Source of the DNA: Acidimicrobiales bacterium
GTDB taxonomy: Bacteria > Actinomycetota > Acidimicrobiia > Acidimicrobiales > JABEUL01
DNA: 9,098 bases
Assembly: GCA_027451605.1 (NCBI GenBank)
Contig: DAIDJA010000058.1
Location: 1-9,098, forward strand
Direction: 5' to 3'
Shown: positions 1-6,350 of the stretch, piece by piece
Layout: the number at the start of each line of letters is the position of its first letter
How positions within the stretch are numbered: position 1 is the stretch's first letter
Translations under genes and position numbers: made by a program
Notes under the pieces: generated by a model
Database searches by the model: none
Told to the model about the DNA's origin: nothing
What the model saw: only the letters and a program-made list of their open reading frames with translations

Positions 1-892
1 GGAGGGTTTGTTTCAAGTCGGCATTTGATGCCACTAGTTTGTTTGCCTTAATTACCGTCTTGTCTTTAAGTTCGACACCAACTGCCCGGTTGCCTTCCAG
101 TATTATCTTTTCGACGGAACTATTTTCCAATAGGTCCACCCCTTGGCTATAGCATGCCTGAGTCATAACCTTGGCAAGTGAATGGGTTCCGCCCTTCACG
201 AGTTTCCAGTTGCCCATTGTCCACATAATAAATGTTAAAAACGCAGCTCCGGTACATGCGGTATCCACCGGAAACCCCCATTCGACCGTCGCCCGATAAA
301 GCAATGCTCGCAGTTCAGAAGTTTCAAACAATTCATCTATGACCGCTTTCGGAGATTTCATCGCAAAGTTTTTGGTCACGCCCATGTCGCCAAAGAATGC
401 CTCAATCATATCGCCCTGATCGACTGCTCCGCTTTCACCCGGGGGGGTATAAAGGTTAACGGCCAGTAAGGTTTCAATCGACATGGCGCGATTCTTAAGT
501 TCAATATAAACATCGGCGTCGTGCTTGCTATACCTACTGATACTTTTGTGGGTGAGATCAAGCAAATCCGGTCGGTGCAGAATAATCGGGGGACGTCCGT
601 CTTCAAAGGTAATTCCGGCCTGCGCTTCAGGCATTATCGTACGAAGACCGAGATCTTCCAGACGAAAATCTTGTATCATTGGCATTACGTCAAAAAATTC
701 CATATATTGAGCGTGCAGATTATGCCTAAATCCGGGTAAAACCGGCTCTTCGGTATTAACTCCTCCGCCTTCTTCATGTCTACGCTCCACGATAACGGTC
801 TTAAGGCCGGCCCTCCCCAGATAAGCTCCCAAACATAACCCGTTATGCCCCGCCCCAATTACCACCGCATCATATTCATAAGAACCTGGCAT
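1..892 (-). CDS. FAD-dependent oxidoreductase, phytoene dehydrogenase-like, partial (C-terminus beyond window)
   Basis: The first 297 codons of a flavoprotein oxidoreductase are present; the C-terminal part lies beyond base 1. The N-terminus shows a dinucleotide-binding Rossmann fold: VVIGAGHNG at residues 10-18, then the acidic end of strand 2 in VIVERRHEEGGG (Glu36). This is the ADP-binding signature of the CrtI/PYROXD2-like family (COG1233), which oxidises or isomerises hydrophobic or amine-type substrates with FAD. The substrate cannot be read from sequence, and nothing nearby (no phytoene synthase) points to carotenoid synthesis. The ATG at 892 is directly preceded by an in-frame TAA, so it is the earliest possible start; a weak AAAAGAG lies about 8-14 bases upstream. 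It is the third of three paralogous flavoenzymes on this strand, separated from the second by 314 bases, so it may have its own promoter. Confidence 0.9.
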   Translation of the reverse strand, partial: MPGSYEYDAVVIGAGHNGLCLGAYLGRAGLKTVIVERRHEEGGGVNTEEPVLPGFRHNLHAQYMEFFDVMPMIQDFRLEDLGLRTIMPEAQAGITFEDGRPPIILHRPDLLDLTHKSISRYSKHDADVYIELKNRAMSIETLLAVNLYTPPGESGAVDQGDMIEAFFGDMGVTKNFAMKSPKAVIDELFETSELRALLYRATVEWGFPVDTACTGAAFLTFIMWTMGNWKLVKGGTHSLAKVMTQACYSQGVDLLENSSVEKIILEGNRAVGVELKDKTVIKANKLVASNADLKQTL

Positions 893-1206
893 TTAAATAA
901 CTCTTTTCACTTAACTAATTATCTCGAATTTGGGAGTTGACATTATTTCTTCTATAACTTAAATCTTTGAATCGTATTTAAAAGAGCAGTTCATGCTTCA
1001 AGTTCACTCGTTTCAAATAGATTTAGGTCAATTTCTTGTTGACTACTTTATTTAGGTAAATAAAATCTAAAAAATAGAATGACCAAAATACAGCATTGTC
1101 AAACTATTAATCCGAAATGATTTCTAAGTCGGATCTAAATTTACTAATTTAGTAGCCTGCTGAGTCCATCTCCTGAAACTTAAGTATGTAGCCTTAAGTT
1201 TTCCTG
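893..1206. other. 314-base AT-rich spacer without a recognisable gene
   Basis: No convincing coding frame is seen on either strand between the second and third flavoenzyme genes. It contains the AT-rich hairpin at 1176-1201, listed separately, and a smaller perfect stem CTAAATT/AATTTAG at 1135-1152. A promoter for the 892 gene would be expected here, but no good -35/-10 pair stands out on the minus strand. On the plus strand TTGACA (938-943) is a perfect -35 hexamer with only a poor -10 (TAAATC), and there is no plus-strand gene for it to serve. Confidence 0.6.
1176..1201 (-). terminator. AT-rich hairpin just after the stop of the 1207-2868 gene
   Basis: AAACTTAAG (1176-1184) and CTTAAGTTT (1193-1201) form a perfect 9-bp inverted repeat with an 8-base loop. 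On the minus strand it begins six bases after the stop codon. The position suits transcription termination or 3' end protection. It is poor in GC and lacks a run of T after the stem, so it is not a textbook intrinsic terminator. Confidence 0.35.
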
Positions 1207-2868
1207 TCATGTCAGGTAGATTTCCTTGTATTTGGATACAAACTTTGGAAGTTGCCACCACTTGTTTATATCTAAGTCTTCTGCGACGGTATTTGCTGCT
1301 ATGTATCCGGGGCCCCCGATTATTAGGCCTCCCGGGTACGACGAAGCACCGCATAAATAAAGCCCTTCGATCGGACTCCGTCCACCCACACATGAGTCAT
1401 GAGGTCTAAACACTCCCATCTGAAGCGGGTTATAATCACCGTGTTTAATAGACCCCTTCACCATAGATGCAATTCTTGTTTCGATATCTTTCGGATCTTC
1501 GATTGATTTGGAAACTATGGATTCATCACTAAAGTTGTGGGTATACCTTTGCCAACTTCTCAACAGTTCGCCCCCCACCCGTTCTTTGTGGTCTTGCCAA
1601 CCGCCTTGAAGTTCATTGGGAACGTGACACTGAATAAATCCGATTTCATGCCCGGGGACTCTCGGTAAAGTCGGATCATATGTAGTTTCCACTGTGACAT
1701 GTCCACCCATCTCCCCGTTTGCACTTACTTTCCCCGACAACACGGCATCAAAATGCTCTACTAACTGATCGTAAGAGTCAAAGCCCAACACAACCATCAA
1801 AGCATCGTTTACCCATGGATCATCACACTTATACTGTGGCTTATCCTTGGTGGCAACCGCTACTGTCAGAAACGACCACGGATCCCATTCCCAGTGTTGC
1901 GCATTTTCCTTTAGGTCATCGGGAACATAATCTTGGTCAATCAGTTTCCCGAAGGTAAGGGGGGGAGGAAGTGATGAAAGAACCACGGGAGCCTTTATTA
2001 CTCGATCGTCACCGCATACTATTCCTGCGACATGACCGTCTTCAATAATAATATTGGTAACTTCGGCATTGTCAAGTATTAAGCCGCCTGCCTTATGGAT
2101 TTCCCGGGACAGTGCTCCGGCCAATTTATGAGATCCGCCGTAACATTGTGCTTTATTTAGCCCACGTTCGATAAGTAAAGGAACCAAAAATCCCAAACCG
2201 CTGTCTCGCGGATTAAGACCCCACATACATGACATATATAGCATTAATGTCTTTATTCTGTCATCGGTAAAGTTCTCTTCAATAATCTCCATCGGCGACA
2301 TTTCCGTCAGTCTAAGAGCTTCGACACCGTATTCAGTTTTCCCCAATGCTTCAATCATATCAATCGGCGATAATGGAGGCAGATAAGTACCGGGGGCCAA
2401 GATTCCTTCAACCATTTTGTGCCACGTTCTCATAAGCGTCCCGAAATGCCGGGCATCCTTGGGAGAAAACTTGGCCATTGAATCTTTAGTATCTTCAACT
2501 TGTCGACAGAGAACCAACGAAGAGCCATCACCAAAAACCTGAGCGGTCTGTAAATTGGGCTTGACAAATGTCACTCCGTGATTTGTCAGATTAAAGTCCT
2601 TAAGTACGGGTATATAGTCAACCATTAAATGGTAAATTGCATGTGGATTTGTATAAAATCCCGGAAAGAGAGTCTCTTCGGTAGCAAGTCCTCCTCCAAT
2701 TTCATGTCGCCTTTCTACGACCAAAGTTTTAAGACCTGTACCTGCTAGATATGCAGCTGCTATTAGGCCGTTAGGCCCACCTCCGATTATAACTACATCG
2801 AAGTTGGATTCTTTGGGAAACTCATCAAAAAGCTTGGTATCGGGTGTGGCATCGAAGCTCTTTTTCAT
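1207..2868 (-). CDS. FAD-dependent oxidoreductase, phytoene dehydrogenase / PYROXD2-like (second of three)
   Basis: A complete 553-residue flavoprotein of normal length for the family. It has a 23-residue leader, then the FAD-binding Rossmann motif VVIIGGGPNG (25-34), Glu52 in VVERRHEIGGG, and a family-typical C-terminal FAD-binding segment at about 501-525 (GLYLCGASSYPGG followed by GGPGYIAA). These place it in the NAD(P)/FAD-dependent oxidoreductase family COG1233, which includes bacterial phytoene desaturases and animal PYROXD2. No signal peptide or membrane span is evident. The ATG at 2868 overlaps the stop of the upstream flavoenzyme as ATGA, and AGAGG lies about seven bases before it inside that gene, so the two are probably translated in a coupled manner. 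The reaction is unknown: an oxidation or dehydrogenation is inferred from the family, the substrate is not. Confidence 0.93.
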   Translation of the reverse strand: MKKSFDATPDTKLFDEFPKESNFDVVIIGGGPNGLIAAAYLAGTGLKTLVVERRHEIGGGLATEETLFPGFYTNPHAIYHLMVDYIPVLKDFNLTNHGVTFVKPNLQTAQVFGDGSSLVLCRQVEDTKDSMAKFSPKDARHFGTLMRTWHKMVEGILAPGTYLPPLSPIDMIEALGKTEYGVEALRLTEMSPMEIIEENFTDDRIKTLMLYMSCMWGLNPRDSGLGFLVPLLIERGLNKAQCYGGSHKLAGALSREIHKAGGLILDNAEVTNIIIEDGHVAGIVCGDDRVIKAPVVLSSLPPPLTFGKLIDQDYVPDDLKENAQHWEWDPWSFLTVAVATKDKPQYKCDDPWVNDALMVVLGFDSYDQLVEHFDAVLSGKVSANGEMGGHVTVETTYDPTLPRVPGHEIGFIQCHVPNELQGGWQDHKERVGGELLRSWQRYTHNFSDESIVSKSIEDPKDIETRIASMVKGSIKHGDYNPLQMGVFRPHDSCVGGRSPIEGLYLCGASSYPGGLIIGGPGYIAANTVAEDLDINKWWQLPKFVSKYKEIYLT

Positions 2869-4568
2869 GCCTTGACCTCTGCATCTTTAGGGGGGATGTA
2901 CCAAGGTGACGGATACCACCAACTTTTAGGCTCAACGACCTGGTCTTCGATTAAAATATGCATCAAATTGTACGGGACTGCCATCAAACATAAACCCCCC
3001 GGATGGGAAGTATGATTGCACAGATAAAGCGACTCTATCGGAGTCTTATAACGCCCTAGTTCAGCGGTGGGTCTTAAGTTGAACCATTGATCTTCGGATT
3101 GGCGTGCGCCGTACCAGTTACCTCCGGACATTCCGGCATTCCTAAACTCCGAGTCATAGGGAGTATTTAAAAACACATCTACAATGTTGGCACCATCCAT
3201 ATTCGGTGCGAGTTCTTTAAGCAGGTCCAAAGCGGCTTTTGTAATTTCTTCTTTATGCCTATTAATTCCCTCCGGTCCCGTTACATCGTACTGAGGAGGC
3301 GGTACTTCCAAATATATCGGCGACAATATATGATAACCCTCCGGGCATCGTGTGTTATCGTAAACATCGTGGGTACATACCATCATTGTAAGATGTTCCG
3401 GAGTTAATTCCGGCGCCTTCTTGTGAGAGTAGGCATCCCTTGTCTGAGTGTAGAAAAACTCCATATTATCAGCGGGGGCTGCTACACAAGACGGATATAT
3501 TTCGTCGGGAAAAGCATCCTGCCTGCCATGATACTTTGGCAACTCGCGACATATTACCGAAAGAACGAATAAGCTCCCTCCCTTTAGAGACACATCTTTT
3601 ACATTTTGAATAAATGAGGCGTCGAGATGGGATTTGGGAAGAAGTTTCAAAAAGGTCTGCTTGACATCAACTGCCGAAATAACCGCTTTGTCAGCCCAGA
3701 TTGTCTTTTCGGGAAATGACGCTTCGTCATCCAATTGGACTCCCACTGCCCGACCGTTTTTAACGATGATTTCACCTACTGAAGCGTTTGTGATAATTCT
3801 GGCACCATTAGCCATTGCACAACGAATTATCGCATGTGCATAAGTATGCATTCCGCCCCGAGGTGACCCGGACGAATAGCCGACCAGAAGCGCCCCGCCA
3901 AGCGACGGTAGCATCATTCCTTCCCACGATGGATGTGCGCCACAATACCAGGCAGCGAAAGACTCAAAACACCTTAAGGGTTCCCATGGTATAAATTCAT
4001 CCAGGAAATCCAGAAAACTCATGTCAACGAGTCTGTCAGTCCAAAAATCGGGCAACAACTCCCGAAAAACCTTCCACCAAGGAAGATCTTTTGGTTCCAA
4101 TTCGTATTCTGACGGAATTGGCGGCGTCCAGAACAGGGACCTCAATAAGGCCTTTTGACCTTCGTTGCCGATATTTTCCAAAAACAGCGATTCGGCACCT
4201 TGCGGGTCAACTCCCGTATAGGACTTTAGTGATTCAACTCCGATATTTCTATTCCAACGTCCACCCAAATTTGCCGCTACTCCGTTTTGAGTAACTACGC
4301 CAGCCATTGACTGGTAATAAACCATTCGAAATCCATATTTCCAAAGCTCCAATTGCTCGAATCCGGGAGCTGCACCACCGTAGAGATAGGTGGCATGAGG
4401 GTCGATTCTGAAGCCTGGTTTCGGTTCGGCGTTCTCTTGTCCCCCACCACATTCAGGCCGTTCTTCTAGTACGCAAACCGAAAGTCCAGATTTCGCGAGA
4501 TATGCCGCAATCGTAGTCCCATTATGGCCACCACCAATAATTACGACGTCAAATCGCTCCTCATGCAC
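2865..4568 (-). CDS. FAD-dependent oxidoreductase, phytoene dehydrogenase-like, divergent C-terminal motif (first of three)
   Basis: A 567-residue paralogue of the two downstream genes. The Rossmann motif VVIIGGGHNG is at residues 8-17, with Glu35 in VCVLEERPECGGG. The C-terminal FAD segment begins at about 513 (SLYLCNHTSHPGG) but continues as LCLMAVPYNLM, whereas its neighbour has LIIGGPGYIAA: the glycine-rich turn is lost. Both coupled proteins end in a tryptophan-containing tail (SWWYPSPW here, NKWWQLP in the partner). The start is GTG at 4568; the nearby ATG at 4564 is in another frame. Upstream, AAAGAGA is the only weak ribosome-binding-like stretch. It appears to lead the flavoenzyme operon and lies about 112 bases downstream of a DosR-like palindrome. 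I infer it could be the diverged subunit of a heteromer with the 1207-2868 protein. Substrate unknown. Confidence 0.92.
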   Translation of the reverse strand: MHEERFDVVIIGGGHNGTTIAAYLAKSGLSVCVLEERPECGGGQENAEPKPGFRIDPHATYLYGGAAPGFEQLELWKYGFRMVYYQSMAGVVTQNGVAANLGGRWNRNIGVESLKSYTGVDPQGAESLFLENIGNEGQKALLRSLFWTPPIPSEYELEPKDLPWWKVFRELLPDFWTDRLVDMSFLDFLDEFIPWEPLRCFESFAAWYCGAHPSWEGMMLPSLGGALLVGYSSGSPRGGMHTYAHAIIRCAMANGARIITNASVGEIIVKNGRAVGVQLDDEASFPEKTIWADKAVISAVDVKQTFLKLLPKSHLDASFIQNVKDVSLKGGSLFVLSVICRELPKYHGRQDAFPDEIYPSCVAAPADNMEFFYTQTRDAYSHKKAPELTPEHLTMMVCTHDVYDNTRCPEGYHILSPIYLEVPPPQYDVTGPEGINRHKEEITKAALDLLKELAPNMDGANIVDVFLNTPYDSEFRNAGMSGGNWYGARQSEDQWFNLRPTAELGRYKTPIESLYLCNHTSHPGGLCLMAVPYNLMHILIEDQVVEPKSWWYPSPWYIPPKDAEVKA

Positions 4569-4632
4569 TCACTATCTCTTTTCTTGCCGTCAGGAAATAA
4601 CAAACAAATGCTTGTGACCCAATTTATGTTAC

Positions 4633-4640
4633 GTCCCAAA
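4633..4640. promoter_or_regulatory. Possible DosR-like half site, direct repeat of GTCCCAAA
   Basis: GTCCCAAA here repeats the right half of the perfect box (4689-4696) exactly 56 bases away, in the same orientation. The other half is not conserved. DosR/DevR promoters often carry more than one box of unequal quality, so this could be a weak secondary site, but eight bases is little evidence. Confidence 0.2.
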
Positions 4641-4672
4641 CATTATTGTTAGTTTAATATTTTGCCACACCT

Positions 4673-4700
4673 AAGATTAGGGACTTTAGTCCCAAATCTT
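4673..4700. promoter_or_regulatory. DosR/DevR-like operator palindrome (core 4680-4693)
   Basis: The core GGGACTTTAGTCCC is a perfect 14-base match to the central part of the DosR/DevR dormancy box, GGGACTWWAGTCCC. The palindrome extends to 12-bp arms (4673-4684 and 4689-4700) with one mismatch. It lies about 112 bases upstream of the GTG at 4568. A TATTAA that could be a -10 element reads on the minus strand at 4659-4654, centred about 30 bases from the box. That places the box near -40 from a predicted start, where a response-regulator activator would sit. No regulator gene is in the window. The same sequence could act as an RNA hairpin in a longer transcript, but neither strand has a T tract after it, so a terminator is less likely. 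Confidence 0.5.
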
Positions 4701-4768
4701 GAGAATTCCGCAAAAAACAAAATAAGACATTGCAATGGCTTTCGGCTCCGCATCAAATAGTAGTAATT

Positions 4769-5081
4769 TCATCTGTTTAGACCTCGTTTATTTTTGGGTC
4801 TGGTTTCAATTTTTTGTAACTGAACATTCTCAAACCTAATTGGCGGGTGATTTATTACCGCCTTCGAAACATTCCTTACAAATTTGAGATAGTTACGAAG
4901 AGGTCCGCGAAAATTATAATTATCTTTTATTATAAGGAGGCTCCGGACAAACAGGGATAACTCCTTCTCTGTCCAGGAAACATCAGCCATTGTATTCTAA
5001 AAAGCTCCCGCCTTGGAACTCTATAAATGGTGGTGGTAGCATACCTCCGGTAACGTCATTAATTTGATCTATAAACTTCAT
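4769..5081 (-). pseudogene. Small unrecognised gene, apparently frameshifted by one base (about 103 residues if joined)
   Basis: Two overlapping minus-strand frames read as one protein. The first starts at ATG 5081 (MKFIDQINDVTGG), directly follows an in-frame TAACAACTT, and ends FLEYNG at TGA 4985-4983. The second starts at ATG 4990 (MADVSWTEKEL) and ends at TGA 4771-4769. Skipping the single T of GGC-T-GAT joins them as FLEYNG-DVSWTEKEL, giving about 103 residues. The joined protein has a proline- and glycine-rich N-terminal third, then a likely helical region rich in Leu, Arg and Asn (SLFVRSLLIIKDNY, then RNYLKFVRNV). No known family is recognised. There is no clear ribosome-binding site before either start. 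It could be a decayed gene, a sequencing indel, or two overlapping small genes. It precedes the flavoenzyme operon on the same strand. Confidence 0.45.
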
Positions 5082-5242
5082 AAGTTGTTACAGAATAAAT
5101 TGTTCTACCTACGGTTAGCTACATGTGTTTTTTGAAACGGGCTTTGAAACACATTGAGCCCTGCTTTCGTTACGAGCAAAACTTAATAAACTTGAATTTC
5201 TGAAATAATAATAAATTAACTTTATATATGCCAGAGTTAATT
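5082..5242. other. AT-rich spacer between two minus-strand genes
   Basis: No further coding frame is seen. It contains the hairpin at 5213-5243 and the smaller inverted pair GGGCT/AGCCC (about 5140-5162). No firm promoter for the 5081 reading frame could be identified. Confidence 0.5.
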
Positions 5243-5243
5243 T
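5213..5243 (-). terminator. AT-rich hairpin overlapping the stop of the coiled-coil gene
   Basis: AAATTAACT (5213-5221) and AGTTAATTT (5235-5243) form a perfect 9-bp stem with a 13-base loop, at the 3' end of the 5243-6022 gene and touching its stop codon. On the minus strand the stem is followed by ATTATTATTT, which is partly T-rich. A weak terminator is plausible; the lack of GC pairs keeps confidence low. Confidence 0.35.
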
Positions 5244-6022
5244 TATGCAGCAGACTCCAACAACAAACCGTTTACCATAACATAAACATCTTCAGTTTTG
5301 GACGCTGACAGAGCAACCCCGGCCACCAATGCCTTTGCGGACTTACCTGTTGCTTTTATCAATATTTCTTTGCGGTCTCGAACTCTTTCAAAATCGTCAT
5401 CATGTATCGTCTTGGATACTTCGACTGCCAGATAAGCTGTTTCACCGCCAATTTCACCTTCTAACAGAACGTCCAAATTTATAATGGACATAGCTTCATC
5501 CTCGGTGATTTTACCAAGATTTTCAGCTTCTTCAACAAGAGATTCAATCTCATCAATGGTCATTACTCTAGAGTTTTTAATTAATTTACGGGTATAGGCC
5601 TTAGCTCTATAAATAAAATCTCTTTCGAAATCCCTTCCAACCAAATTGCCCACTACGCCGGATAAATGAGCGACCTCTGCTTGAAGTTGCTTCATTGAAA
5701 CTTGGAGTTCCTTGGTAGTATTCTGGAGTTCCTTAGTAGTGTTCTGGAGTTCCTTGACTGCAACTTGGAGTTCCTTGACTGCAACTTGCAGTTCCTTGAC
5801 TGCAACTTGGAGTTCCCTGACTGCAACTTGGAGAGTGGCAATTTGACGTGAATTTTCTGCAATTTGCTCTTCAACTTGTTGGAAACGCGCTTCGGTTGCA
5901 ATCCGGAATTCATCAAATTTACGTGGCAAGTCTAATAGCTCATCAGCTAAAATTACCGCCCGTATTTGGCTCCTTAATGCTTCGTTCGCTTGGAGCTCTT
6001 TTATTATATCTAATGTATCCAT
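5243..6022 (-). CDS. Coiled-coil protein with C-terminal PD-(D/E)XK nuclease-like domain (DUF3782-type)
   Basis: A 259-residue protein. Residues 1-35 are helical, 45-120 form a long coiled coil with near-perfect heptads (LQVAVKE, LQNTTKE; about 64-112), and 125-259 resemble the restriction-endonuclease-like fold seen in DUF3782-type proteins. Candidate active-site residues are Asp184 in INLDVLLEGE, then Glu201 and Lys204 in LAVEVSKTI, followed by a FERVRDRKEIL helix. Such proteins are widespread in cyanobacteria and other free-living bacteria, with no settled function; nuclease activity is inferred from the fold. I chose the ATG at 6022 over the TTG at 6043 because AAGGTGA sits five bases before it, the best ribosome-binding site on this strand. 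The gene immediately follows a broken small reading frame ending at 6033. It has no obvious functional link to the flavoenzymes. Confidence 0.85.
   Translation of the reverse strand: MDTLDIIKELQANEALRSQIRAVILADELLDLPRKFDEFRIATEARFQQVEEQIAENSRQIATLQVAVRELQVAVKELQVAVKELQVAVKELQNTTKELQNTTKELQVSMKQLQAEVAHLSGVVGNLVGRDFERDFIYRAKAYTRKLIKNSRVMTIDEIESLVEEAENLGKITEDEAMSIINLDVLLEGEIGGETAYLAVEVSKTIHDDDFERVRDRKEILIKATGKSAKALVAGVALSASKTEDVYVMVNGLLLESAA
5701..5833. repeat. Six 21-bp tandem repeats encoding heptads of a coiled coil
   Basis: Copies start at 5701, 5722, 5743, 5764, 5785 and 5806, with a partial seventh at 5827. The plus-strand unit is close to cttggagttccttgactgca plus a final a, and neighbouring copies differ by one to a few bases. 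Each unit encodes one heptad on the minus strand (LQVAVKE or LQNTTKE). The 21-bp period keeps the frame and the heptad phase, so copy-number change would lengthen or shorten the coiled coil in whole heptads. Confidence 0.9.
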
Positions 6023-6032
6023 TAATATCACC

Positions 6033-6244
6033 TTAGCATACAACTGTTACAAAGTAAAGGGGAATTTGCGCATTATAAACCTCTTCATCATTGAATTTCC
6101 ATATCGAATTGTGCGCAGATTTGGCATTGACAATATCAGGCGCAATTTGATTTTCATCACCTGGGATGATTGCGCAATCCGCATGATTATCAATTGACAA
6201 CAAAATGTGACTGGCCTAGAATGGTGGATAACCGAAATTGTCAA
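6033..6244 (-). pseudogene. Small unrecognised coding remnant, apparently frameshifted, just upstream of the coiled-coil gene
   Basis: Two minus-strand frames join into one plausible protein. Frame one is open from about 6366, reads protein-like from about 6325 (SDQNSEKCTIDLIRLEKFLE), passes TTG 6244 (LTISVIHHSRPVTF) and then becomes implausible. Frame two takes over at about 6203 (LLSIDNHADCAIIPGDENQ) and runs to NAQIPLYFVTVVC and TAA at 6035-6033. Adding one T to the four-T run at 6202-6205 would join them as RPVTFLLSIDNH. The stop lies just before the ribosome-binding site of the 6022 gene, as in an operon. There is no ATG or GTG in frame upstream, so the 5' end is undefined and may be missing. 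Family not recognised. A homopolymer sequencing error is a real alternative to decay. Confidence 0.35.
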
Positions 6245-6276
6245 TTTATCAAACTGATTTTTTATTTCTAAAAATT

Positions 6277-6306
6277 TTTCAAGTCGGATTAGATCGATTG
6301 TACACT
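6277..6306 (+). promoter_or_regulatory. Possible promoter for the SPFH gene
   Basis: TTTCAA (6277-6282) and TACACT (6301-6306) are separated by 18 bases and lie 45 bases before the ATG at 6351. The -35 match is weak. Some promoter must lie in this divergent spacer. Confidence 0.2.
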
Positions 6307-6350
6307 TCTCGGAATTTTGATCAGATGTTTTGTATATAGGCGGAGGAGAA

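Noticed and set aside
521..739. Plus-strand frames opposite the partial flavoenzyme gene, and similar frames at 1719-1958 and 3634-3843
   Set aside because: They are antisense to clear family members, and none has a convincing ribosome-binding site or motif.
938..966. Plus-strand promoter-like TTGACA with 17-base spacing to TAAATC
   Set aside because: There is no plus-strand gene downstream and the -10 is poor.
1124..1393. An 89-residue minus-strand frame overlapping the 3' end of the second flavoenzyme
   Set aside because: It lies mostly within a strong, motif-supported gene in another frame, and its product (rich in Arg, Ser and Trp) has no recognisable feature.
4673..4700. The palindrome read as an intrinsic terminator
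   Set aside because: Neither strand has a T run following the stem, and the core matches a transcription-factor box exactly, so an operator is the better reading.
5701..5833. Regular 21-bp repeats that might suggest a CRISPR array or minisatellite
   Set aside because: The units abut with no spacers and lie in frame inside a coding gene, each encoding one coiled-coil heptad.
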